In this document: positions 57,684 to 64,000 of the stretch, one piece after another
Layout: every line of letters begins with the position of its first letter
Numbering within the stretch: the stretch's first letter is position 1
NCBI GenBank assembly: GCA_963798275.1
Contig: CAWCTB010000038.1
Location: 154,370-218,369, forward strand
Direction: 5' to 3'
Source: CAWCTB01 sp963798275
GTDB lineage: Bacteria; Acidobacteriota; Terriglobia; Terriglobales; Acidobacteriaceae
Length of the DNA stretch: 64,000 nucleotides
Notes under the pieces: generated by a model
What the model was told of the DNA's origin: nothing
Databases searched by the model: none
The model's input: only the letters and a program-made list of their open reading frames with translations
Made by a program: the position numbers and the translations under genes

Positions 57684-59138
57684 TCACATCGACACGGCCC
57701 GCCCTTCGAGCCGATTCTGTTGCGCCGGGGTGCACAGGCTTGCAACCACGGTGACCGCTACGTTCACACACAGCGCCGCAAAACCGGCATTCAGGCCGAG
57801 AAATGGATCGCGTTTGCTGAGTACCAAAACCAACACCAAACCGACTCCCACCACAATGCCGGCGAACACACCCGTCGAGGTTGCGCGTTTCCAGTAGAGA
57901 CCGAAAATCACGCCGGGAAAGAACTGCGCGATTCCGTCATAGGCCAGCAGCAGCAAACCCACCAGCGTTGTCGAACTGTAGATCGCGAAATAGAGAGCAA
58001 CGCCGGTGACCACCACCACCATCACCTTCGCCAGCCTGGCCACGTCGTCATCCTTCATCGAAGGGCGGAACAGCGGCCGGAAGAAATTCTTGGCGAACAA
58101 AGTGGCGGCGCACAAGATCATGACGGCCGCAGGAACCATGGCGGTCAGCGCCCCTGCGCCACCAACCAGGCCCAGAAACCACGGGGAGAAGGTTTGCCGC
58201 ACCAGAGTCAAAAGGGCAAGGTCGCCATTCTTCAGCCCCGGGATCACCAGAATCGCCGTGAACCCCACAAAGAAGAGCAGCGGCAGGGTGATCCCATAGA
58301 GCGGCATGATCACGGCATTGCGGCGCAGCGTGTCACCGCTCTTCGCCGTAAACACAGAGCCGAAGCTATGCGGCCACATGTAAAAACCGCAGGCCGTGAG
58401 CAGAACCGTTGAGACAAACCAGGCGTGCCCCATGTTGGCGGTGCTTCCCGGCATGGTGAGGTGCGCCGCTTTGGTTTGGGTCAGGGCCGCGAACATGGGA
58501 CGGATTCCACCGAAGTAGTGGTATGGAATTCCTATGCCGATACTGAACGCAGCAATCAGCATCAGAGAATCCTTCAAGACGCTGACCCATGCGACCGCCC
58601 GAATGCCGCTGGAAAAAACGAATCCCGCCACGATGACGAAAGCAATCAGCATCGCCAGCGGGCGGCTGATCGACTGGAAACTCGCCACCTCCACGATGAT
58701 GCCCAGACCTGTCAGTTGCAACTGCAAATAGGGGACGATAAAGAGCACCCCGACAATCGCCACCAGTGAGGCGAGGTATTTGCTGCCGTAACATTGCTGG
58801 AAGAAGTCAGACTCGGTATGCAGGGAGAACTTGCGGCCTACCTCCCATATGTCCGGTAGGATGAAAAAGGAGATGACATAAGCCAAGACCAGGTAGGCAA
58901 GGATGTAAAGCGTCGGCCCACCCTTCGAATAAGCCCATCCGCTCGCCCCCAGAAAAGCGAACGTGGTGTAGATTTCGCCCGCCATCAACAGGCAGACGAA
59001 AACCAGGCCAAAACCGCGGCCTGCCACCGCCCACTGCTCCAGATTCATCTGCCGCCGCCGCCCAGCGTAGATACCCGTGACCGCGCCCACCAGAACGATT
59101 CCCAAGATGAACGCCATTGCGACAAGGCTGGGTTTCAT
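57684..59138 (-). CDS. Sodium:solute symporter (SSS family)
   Basis: 484 residues, about 13 membrane helices. VAGRGFGLVFVCLLMAGEIY TTFAFLGASGWAYSKGGPTL Y is the family's helix 2-3, GSKYLASLVAIVGVLF the next. RRNAVIMPLYGITLPLLFFV and YDGIAQFFPGVIFGLYWKRA are typical of the SSS solute-binding core. It imports an organic solute with Na+. Its ATG overlaps the stop of a DUF3311 gene by 4 bp; this pair is known to form a two-subunit symporter family. Confidence 0.93.
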   Translation of the reverse strand: MKPSLVAMAFILGIVLVGAVTGIYAGRRRQMNLEQWAVAGRGFGLVFVCLLMAGEIYTTFAFLGASGWAYSKGGPTLYILAYLVLAYVISFFILPDIWEVGRKFSLHTESDFFQQCYGSKYLASLVAIVGVLFIVPYLQLQLTGLGIIVEVASFQSISRPLAMLIAFVIVAGFVFSSGIRAVAWVSVLKDSLMLIAAFSIGIGIPYHYFGGIRPMFAALTQTKAAHLTMPGSTANMGHAWFVSTVLLTACGFYMWPHSFGSVFTAKSGDTLRRNAVIMPLYGITLPLLFFVGFTAILVIPGLKNGDLALLTLVRQTFSPWFLGLVGGAGALTAMVPAAVMILCAATLFAKNFFRPLFRPSMKDDDVARLAKVMVVVVTGVALYFAIYSSTTLVGLLLLAYDGIAQFFPGVIFGLYWKRATSTGVFAGIVVGVGLVLVLVLSKRDPFLGLNAGFAALCVNVAVTVVASLCTPAQQNRLEGRAVSM

Positions 59139-59350
59139 TGTGCGCCGCCTGTTCCCTTGTTCCGGCTATGCAGAACGTAAGCACCCCACAAGCAAACGCT
59201 GGTCAGCGGTATCCAGCAGATCAGCCAGAACAGATTGAAGGGCAGGCCGAGCATCAACGGATAGACGCGGTCCCACAGCGGCACCGAGAAGCAGACCGCG
59301 ACGAAGGGCACAAGCGCGAGCAGCAGCGCTCCGATGGCCGGTGTTTTCAC
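59135..59350 (-). CDS. DUF3311 small membrane partner of the symporter
   Basis: 71 residues from a GTG at 59350. Two membrane helices: ALLLALVPFVAVCFSVPLWD RV and LFWLICWIPLTSVCLWGAYV L, with GLPFNLFW between, the DUF3311 pattern. It overlaps the symporter gene by ATGA, upstream of it, so it is coupled. It is presumably needed for stability or transport. Confidence 0.9.
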   Translation of the reverse strand: MKTPAIGALLLALVPFVAVCFSVPLWDRVYPLMLGLPFNLFWLICWIPLTSVCLWGAYVLHSRNKGTGGAQ

Positions 59351-59691
59351 GAGTGTGGGTCCCTCTTGCTGGCGTCGCGATGAGTCGGCCGAACGAGCGA
59401 AAGCCCAGTGGCCGAGGAACACCGCACCTCACACCCGAACGCGAAACGTGGGTTCATAAACATTCCCGTGTATTGGTCGCCTTTCTGGCTACGTTGCTGG
59501 GAGCGCCCGCCGCAGAAAAGTGCAAGGAAGATCTCAACCGTCTATTCGGATTGAACGCCGCTCGACCATGCTACGGCAGTGTTGGCCATTTGCGAAGGGC
59601 CGGAGCTGTTCTCCGCTCGTGCTGGACGTCTCCACAAGCCGGGTGTAAAGTTCCAACGTCAAAAGCGGCTACCGCCAGGCTCGCACCAATC

Positions 59692-59889
59692 ATGGAGAAC
59701 CCAGTGAACCTGCCACAGTGTTGCACATCAATCTTTCGCAACGGACTGCCGCGAACAAGCTTCGCTTTGACGCTGCTTGGTGCGCTGGCGATCGTCGCGC
59801 CGCCAGCGGCGCAGGCGCAAACCTTCAACGTAATTCACAACTTCAGCGGTGGGCAGGACGTCCTGCCCAAGCAAAAGCGGATTGGGTGA
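59692..59889 (+). pseudogene. N-terminal remnant of a secreted GloVer-type repeat protein
   Basis: 65 residues. A signal peptide (SFALTLLGALAIVAPPAAQA Q) is followed by TFNVIHNFSGGQD, the typical start of the choice-of-anchor tandem-repeat GloVer proteins of Acidobacteriota. The rest of the protein, usually several hundred residues, is missing. The frame closes 8 codons later over GGGCAGGACGTCCTGCCCAA, a small hairpin. I read this as the 5-prime end of a deleted gene. Upstream (59351-59691) I see nothing I can support. Confidence 0.65.
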
Positions 59890-59951
59890 GGCGCCCTTCG
59901 AGGCGTTAGAACGTGCCGCGCGCCCAACCGTTGAGAACGATTCCTACCGCC

Positions 59952-60200
59952 TCATTTCCGGTGGATTTCCACCATAACCTGCGGCGTGGTGGCCACACTC
60001 CCGTCGATATTGCACGCAATCTGGGAGATGACGCGCAGAGTACCGTTCTTGTCCTCAAACACCAGACCACTCCCCGCAGACACTCCCTTGTATTTGCCCC
60101 ATTCAAAGGGGATCACAACGGTACAAGGCTTGGGGAATTGTTGTTGTGCGTGAGCCTTCAACTGATAACCACTAATGGCAGACACCAAGACCAGCGTCAC
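59952..60200 (-). CDS. Small exported hypothetical protein, about 82 aa
   Basis: Signal-peptide-like start (TLVLVSAISGYQLKAHAQQ) from a GTG at 60200. The mature part KPCTVVIPFEWGKYKGVSAG SGLVFEDKNGTLRVISQIAC has two Cys residues that could form a disulfide. No family recognised. The frame reads on upstream as RIAAV with no start codon, so the true start may be hidden by a base error. The 60201-60579 gap upstream holds a direct-repeat copy and the DoxX promoter. Confidence 0.5.
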   Translation of the reverse strand: MTLVLVSAISGYQLKAHAQQQFPKPCTVVIPFEWGKYKGVSAGSGLVFEDKNGTLRVISQIACNIDGSVATTPQVMVEIHRK

Positions 60201-60579
60201 AACTGCGGCGATTCGATTCTAGTTCACACGATATGACTCCTTTCTTCAGGCCGACCGGTTTTGCGGCCCTTGTTGAGCATATCGAGATTTCCTTATCCCG
60301 GGAAAGACGGGTAGTCAACCAATAGGATTGATACGCGGACGAATAGCGGGCGTGAAATCGCCAACTCGCTCACGATACCCGATGAGTACCTCGTTTCGGG
60401 ATTGGTTACGGCCTGGGCTGTTCTCCCCAATTGACGATCCCGCGTAAAACCCGCGCTGAGTTGTCGAGTTTGAAGGGTCACGGGATCCTATCGCGCCATT
60501 CGCCCGGTACAATACCGGCATCTGGCATACAAGGGATGCCTGTTCCCGATGAACTGGAACACCACCGGAGGATAGGGCG
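60201..60579. other. Intergenic region before the DoxX gene
   Basis: About 380 bp. It contains one copy of a 20-bp repeat (60357-60376), then, near 60513, the small palindrome CCGGTACAATACCGG with a TACAAT -10-like box, and GGAGG (60567-60571) before the DoxX ATG. No ORF in it looks real. Confidence 0.5.
60357..60376 (+). repeat. Direct repeat copy 1 flanking the DoxX gene
   Basis: ATCGCCAACTCGCTCACGAT, differing at one position from the copy at 61378-61397. Confidence 0.8.
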
Positions 60580-61369
60580 ATGCGCATCGCAAGCGTGGGT
60601 CATGCGGTCTTTGCGGCGACCATGATCGCTCTCGGAATCCTGGGCCTGATCAAAGGCGATTACGCCGCGGTATGGCAGCCGATACCCCAGGGTGCGCCCG
60701 CACTGGCCTATCTCTGCGCCGTCGTCTCTCTGGTATCTGGCATAGGCCTGCTCTGGCAGCGCACAGCCGCCCCCGCTGCCCGCGTGCTGCTCGCCTATCT
60801 CCTGCTCTGGTTGCTGCTGTTGAGAGTGCCGGGCATCTTCCTCTCGCCCACTGTGGACTTTTGGTGGGCAGCCTGCCAGACCGCGGTGATGGCGGCGGCC
60901 GCCTGGGTACTGTATGTCTGGTTCGCCGCTGACTGGGACAGGCAGCGCCTCGGTTTCGCCACCGGCGACACGGGGTCTGCGCATCGCGAGGGTGCTCTAC
61001 GGCCTGGCCTTGATCCCCTTCGGCGTGGCCCATTTCGTCTATCTCAAACAGACCGCCGCGCTGGTGCCTGGCTGGCTGCCATGGCATGTGGCCTGGGCGT
61101 ATTTCACCGGCGGCGCCTTCATCGCGGCGGGCGTGGCGGTGCTCATCGGTGTGTATGCACGGCTGGCAGCCGCGCTCTCGGCGTTGCAGATCGGCATGTT
61201 CACGCTGCTGGTGTGGGTACCCATCGTGGCGGCAGGCTCCAAAGACGCCTTCCAATGGAGCGAGACCGTCGTCTCTGTGGCGCTGACGGCCGGCGCCTGG
61301 GTGGTGGCGGATTCCTACCGCGGCGTGCCGTGGCTCGCCGTGGACAAGCGTTATCTGGCTGAAGAATAA
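60580..61369 (+). CDS. DoxX-like membrane protein (one frame break)
   Basis: About 262 residues, with six or more hydrophobic segments: FAATMIALGILGLIKGDYAA VW, VLLAYLLLWLLLLRVPGIF, VLYGLALIPFGVAHFVYLKQ, AWAYFTGGAFIAAGVAVLIG. One extra base near 60967 is removed to join AADWDRQRLGFATG with RGLRIARVLYGLA. The repeated four-helix pattern is that of DoxX/DoxD-type quinol-linked or redox membrane proteins; the exact role is unknown. The gene is flanked by direct repeats (60357, 61378). Confidence 0.75.
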
Positions 61370-61377
61370 CTTGTGAC

Positions 61378-61438
61378 ATCGCCAACTCACTCACGATCCA
61401 GGCTGAAGGTCCACTGCCGCGATAGGGAGTGAGTTGGC
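61378..61438 (+). repeat. Direct repeat copy 2 with inverted third copy (hairpin)
   Basis: CATCGCCAACTCACTCACGAT repeats 60357-60376. GCCAACTCACTC (61381-61392) and GAGTGAGTTGGC (61427-61438) form a perfect 12-bp stem. It may also end DoxX transcription. Confidence 0.75.
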
Positions 61439-61490
61439 CTGTTATCGCCAACAATCTGGTAGGACCTCACCCCGAAGCGCGCGAGGATCC

Positions 61491-61521
61491 AAAAAGAGCC
61501 GCCGGTTTGAACCGACGGCTC
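61491..61521 (-). terminator. Rho-independent terminator left from a deleted TonB-receptor-type gene
   Basis: Read on the minus strand: GAGCCGTCGGTT and AACCGGCGGCTC pair, followed by TTTTT. It lies 25 bp after the stop of the remnant at 61546. Confidence 0.8.
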
Positions 61522-61545
61522 AAGTTTTCGACAGGTTATCGAGTG

Positions 61546-61626
61546 TTAGAAGGTCACGCGCAGACCGAATTCCATCACTCGCGGTGAACCCAGACCTAAT
61601 GCGCCGGTCCCGGGGCCAGTACGGTA
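61546..61626 (-). pseudogene. C-terminal remnant of an outer-membrane (TonB-receptor/Oar-like) protein
   Basis: Only the last 26 or so residues are left: YRTGPGTGALGLGSPRVMEF GLRVTF followed by a stop. The ending MEFGLRVTF, an alternating strand ending in Phe, is that of outer-membrane beta barrels, in particular the large Oar-like receptors of Acidobacteriota. The sequence before it (up to 61788 in the same frame) is not barrel-like. It retains its own terminator. Confidence 0.5.
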
Positions 61627-61815
61627 GATCAGGCTCTCGGGGCCGAGCTCGCCGGGTTGGGCTGGCCCATGCACATACTCGGGGCAACGAATCCCGTTAT
61701 CGGCCGAAGTGGACCAGTCCGAATCTCCGCAAAAACTGATTGCCAACATTCGCGGGCAAATCGGATTTCGGGCGCGTGGGTGCGACATCTGCGACCGACA
61801 AACCTATGGGTCCGT

Positions 61816-61965
61816 TTACGGGGTTGCCAGAAAGGCGTGGATGTTGCCCGCATCCGGCCCGCTGAGCACGATTGCCATGCCCGAGATTTGTCCGCGCTCG
61901 TTGATCTTGTTAGCCATGGTTGCGAAGAGGTTGGCACTGGCAGGAAACAGCGTGTTGAGGTCGGG
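61816..61965 (-). pseudogene. C-terminal remnant of an HAF-repeat secreted protein
   Basis: DLNTLFPASANLFATMANKI, then NERGQISGMAIVLSGPDAGN and IHAFLATP before the stop at 61816. NERGQISGMA and HAFLATP are the repeat and end motifs of extracellular HAF-family proteins. The preceding 16 codons are unlike the family, so the 5-prime part is gone. Confidence 0.6.
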
Positions 61966-62078
61966 AGAGGCAGTGATACGACACCCCTCCCTCCTCCAAC
62001 CGGACATCCAGGTTTCCTGGGTCCCGCTGTCGCAGAATTAACCGTCAACTGGTGATGCCTGTTTACCCCAGAGCGGGC

Positions 62079-63176
62079 TTACGGAGTCCGCAGGAAGCCG
62101 TAATGCACATTGTTCGCGTCGACCCACTGTCCGGTGATTACCCCAAACACGTTGGGGGTCGCAGGCTCGGTGCCCTGGTTCGCGCCCGTTCCGATTCCCG
62201 GCACGTCGAACTTAGTGATGCCGCCCCAAGGAGTCCACACGAAGCCGTGATTTGCGCCGTTCGCGTCGACCCACATTCCAGCAACCAGGCCCAGAAGATT
62301 GATGCCTTCCGGTATGGTGCCTTGACCCGCGCCGGTGCCCGCGCCCGCAACGTCGAATTTGGTGATCTCGCCGGTCGGGCTCCGGACGAAGCCGTGATTC
62401 ACGTTGTTCGAATCAATGTAGTTTCCCGCGACGACGCCCAGGTCGCTGATGCTGTCGCTTTCCGTGCCCTGGTTCGCTCCCGTGCCTGCGCCGGTGACGT
62501 TGAACTCGGTGAAGCTGCCGTTGGCATAGCGCAGGTAGCCATGGGCCTCGCCGTTGGCGTCAAAGTACGTGCCCGCGACCGTTCCTTCCAGGTTGAGGGA
62601 GGTAGCCACCGCAGTGAAGGTGTTCACCGAGCCCGGAGGATCGAATGAGGTGTAATTGCGGTAAGGCGGATAAGAGACGAAGCCGTGATTCACATTGTTA
62701 GCGTCGACCCAGTATCCGGCAATCTCTCCGCCGGGGTTGACGTTGCCCGCGAAGGTGCCCTGGTTGGCGCCTGTCCCGGCGCCGGGAACGTTCAAGCTCG
62801 TGAAATTCTTGAACGGATACTCCGTGGCAAAGCCGTGGGCCACGTTGTTGGCGTCGACATAGAACCCCACCGTCTCTCCGAAGAGGTTATTGCCGAACGT
62901 GATTGTGCCCTGGTTGGCGCCGGTGCCGGCGCCCGGAGCGTTGTATTCGCTGAACGTGTTGCACGGGGCAATGCACTGGAAGCCATGAAAGACGTTATTG
63001 TCATCATGGAACGATCCCACGACCGCCCCCTGCGGATTGATGTCGAAGCCACCGGTGCCCTGGTCGAAGCCTGTGCCTCCGCCCGGGGCACTAAACGAAG
63101 TGATGTGTTGAGCGGTGGCTGAGCCACCTGCAAGAAGTACGACACTTACTACCTTCCAAAGCTGCAGTCGATTCAT
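62079..63176 (-). CDS. Secreted protein with seven tandem repeats of about 46 residues
   Basis: 365 residues; ATG with AGGAGGAG 2-3 nt upstream. Signal peptide WKVVSVVLLAGGSATAQ. The mature part is seven repeats of the form FDVPGAGTGANQGT ... INxxGxVAGxWVDANNVNHG FVR. The N-terminal GTG[AF][NDG]QGT and C-terminal DANNVNHGF cores are strongly kept; repeat 4 is degenerate (PPGSVNTFTAVATSLNLEG). This is related to the HAF/choice-of-anchor propeller-like repeats; seven units would suit a closed seven-bladed beta propeller. Exported, function unknown. Confidence 0.82.
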   Translation of the reverse strand: MNRLQLWKVVSVVLLAGGSATAQHITSFSAPGGGTGFDQGTGGFDINPQGAVVGSFHDDNNVFHGFQCIAPCNTFSEYNAPGAGTGANQGTITFGNNLFGETVGFYVDANNVAHGFATEYPFKNFTSLNVPGAGTGANQGTFAGNVNPGGEIAGYWVDANNVNHGFVSYPPYRNYTSFDPPGSVNTFTAVATSLNLEGTVAGTYFDANGEAHGYLRYANGSFTEFNVTGAGTGANQGTESDSISDLGVVAGNYIDSNNVNHGFVRSPTGEITKFDVAGAGTGAGQGTIPEGINLLGLVAGMWVDANGANHGFVWTPWGGITKFDVPGIGTGANQGTEPATPNVFGVITGQWVDANNVHYGFLRTP

Positions 63177-63480
63177 AACTCCTCCTGATGTGTTTGAAGT
63201 GAGTGGTCATGGTGGAACCTACTCGGCGTTGTCCAACCGTTAATGTGCAATTCAGAGCAGAAGCGTGCGGTGTTCAGTCCATGGCGTGTACGAAGGCATG
63301 TGAGATGCCATCGGCTTCCTCTGCCAGCCCTGTAACGTCTGCTTTCGTTACGGCATGAATGAAATCAGATATTTGAAATCACATTCGTTCGCAGACTCGA
63401 TTGCGGGAAGACGGCGCACATCTACAAGAAACCGGATTTTAGCAACGACTATTCTATGGGAAAGAAGAGAATGCTATCAT

Positions 63481-63496
63481 TATGCAACCAGTTGTA
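63481..63496 (+). promoter_or_regulatory. Putative HxlR operator copy 1
   Basis: TATGCAACCAGTTGTA, identical to 63638-63653. It is followed 6 nt later by AACTAGTTG, so the whole reads as CAACCAGTTG...AACTAGTTG. Confidence 0.7.
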
Positions 63497-63627
63497 TCTA
63501 AAAACTAGTTGTGACACCTCTAAAGTAATATCTGCTGACGAGAAGGCTGATGGGCACCTGCTCTGGCTGCCAGGCCTCTGCAATAGAAGACTTTGGCGGA
63601 AACTACGCCCCCCCTACCGCAACACAA

Positions 63628-63653
63628 CTGGTTATCATATGCAACCAGTTGTA
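63628..63653 (+). promoter_or_regulatory. Putative HxlR operator copy 2 with inverted arm
   Basis: AACTGGTT-ATCATATGC-AACCAGTT is a perfect 8-bp inverted repeat containing the second TATGCAACCAGTTGTA (63638-63653). It lies 43 bp before the HxlR start and overlaps a TACAAT -10-like box, as an autorepression site would. Confidence 0.7.
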
Positions 63654-63695
63654 CAATCATTGGGGCAGGCAACGCCCAACCGGAGTGGAGGCAGA

Positions 63696-64000
63696 GTGCA
63701 CAAGGATCACAGGTCAGAGTGCGTTATCAACCTGACGGTAGAGATATTTGGCGACCAGTGGAGTCTGCTCGTCATCCGCGATATCATTTTCATGAACCGA
63801 AGGCATTTTCGCGAGCTCCTGACCAAGTCTGTGGAAGGGATTGCGTCGAATATTTTGGCCGATCGTCTTCAAAGGCTTGTCCAGCAAGGGATCATCGTCA
63901 AGTCTCAGGACCCCAGCCATAAACAGAAAGCCATTTACAGTCTCACCGAAAGAGGCATTGAATTGCTCCCTGTTCTGATGGAGATGGTTGCATGGGGGCA
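63696..64000 (+). CDS. HxlR-family transcriptional regulator (runs off the window)
   Basis: Open to the end of the window, at least 101 residues from a GTG at 63696 with GGAGG 4 nt upstream. CVINLTVEIFGDQWSLLVIR DIIF is the HxlR opening with the conserved Cys, then HFRELLTKSVEGIASNILAD RLQRLVQQGIIV (helix-turn-helix) and KAIYSLTERGIELLPVLMEM (wing and end). An in-frame ATG at 63639 is inside an operator copy and is less likely to be the start. HxlR proteins often sense electrophiles or redox state through the Cys. Confidence 0.9.
   Translation, partial: MHKDHRSECVINLTVEIFGDQWSLLVIRDIIFMNRRHFRELLTKSVEGIASNILADRLQRLVQQGIIVKSQDPSHKQKAIYSLTERGIELLPVLMEMVAWG

Larger units (their letters stand above)
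63177..63695. other. Regulatory intergenic region between the repeat protein and HxlR genes
   Basis: About 520 bp, visibly AT-richer than its surroundings from 63400 on. It holds two copies of a 16-bp direct repeat (63481 and 63638) and an inverted pair (AACTGGTT / AACCAGTT). A TACAAT -10-like box (63652-63657) overlaps the second copy. A short ORF (63550-63735) is not convincing. Confidence 0.55.

Noticed and set aside
57391..57771. 126-residue minus-strand ORF
   Set aside because: Overlaps the 3-prime end of the symporter gene in another frame and has no coding-like pattern; composition is Arg/Cys-rich.
63550..63735. 61-residue ORF in the HxlR upstream region
   Set aside because: It runs over the operator copies and into the HxlR gene in another frame, with no SD or recognisable pattern.

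Overview
The window looks like chromosomal DNA of a high-G+C Gram-negative bacterium, most likely an Acidobacteriota (Terriglobia/Koribacter-like) genome or metagenome contig. The envelope genes (lpxD, lpxL-type acyltransferase, Mla-type ABC parts, TolC), futalosine-pathway MqnA, the PadR/HAAS pair, secreted tandem-repeat proteins and abundant GGGCTTCAGCCC-type REP hairpins all fit. That assignment is inference from gene content. I see no rRNA, tRNA or CRISPR array.

Layout. 0-5 kb: lipid A and menaquinone genes on the minus strand, then dprA, a four-helix-bundle gene inside inverted repeats, and topA. 7-15 kb: a VOC protein, an MlaE/MlaF pair, a tetraheme cytochrome / 4Fe-4S / NrfD electron-transfer operon, mobA and a second Mla-like ATPase. 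15-18.5 kb: ribE and ribD preceded by a HicBA toxin-antitoxin pair, then ftsY. 18.7-27 kb: UBP zinc finger, large PIG-L hydrolase, amino-acid permease, MFS exporter, two DinB proteins, aquaporin. 27-32.5 kb: dnaX-ybaB-recR, then small regulatory operons (RHH-like/SRPBCC, PadR/HAAS, response regulator). 32.7-39 kb: carA and carB with a complete XhoI/PaeR7I-type restriction-modification system between them. 39-48.4 kb: pseudouridine synthase, hisC, TolC, MATE, an osmoprotectant ABC operon, an RRM protein and a cold-shock protein. 48.7-57 kb: pirin/MarR, a beta-hydroxyacid dehydrogenase, a secreted protein, glgB, asnA, a RAYT transposase with REPs, a 2,4-dienoyl-CoA-reductase-like SDR. 57-64 kb: REP hairpins, a sodium:solute symporter with its DUF3311 partner, a graveyard of truncated secreted-protein genes around a DoxX gene, a seven-repeat secreted protein, and an HxlR regulator running off the end.

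Sequence quality matters here. About 24 genes, including essential ones (topA, dnaX, ftsY), have reading-frame breaks. In the breaks I examined base by base, removing one base restores the family sequence, and the net frame change of the others fits one or more extra bases. This points to insertion errors in the assembly, not gene death. I therefore annotate such genes as single CDSs spanning the break and give the break position.

Most notable points: the carA-M-R-carB arrangement with stop/start overlaps; REP hairpins whose tails appear to supply the ribosome-binding sites of ybaB and recR; a HicBA pair abutting ribD with no gap; stop-codon-rich stutter repeats that begin at gene stop codons; and 16-bp operator repeats in front of the HxlR gene.
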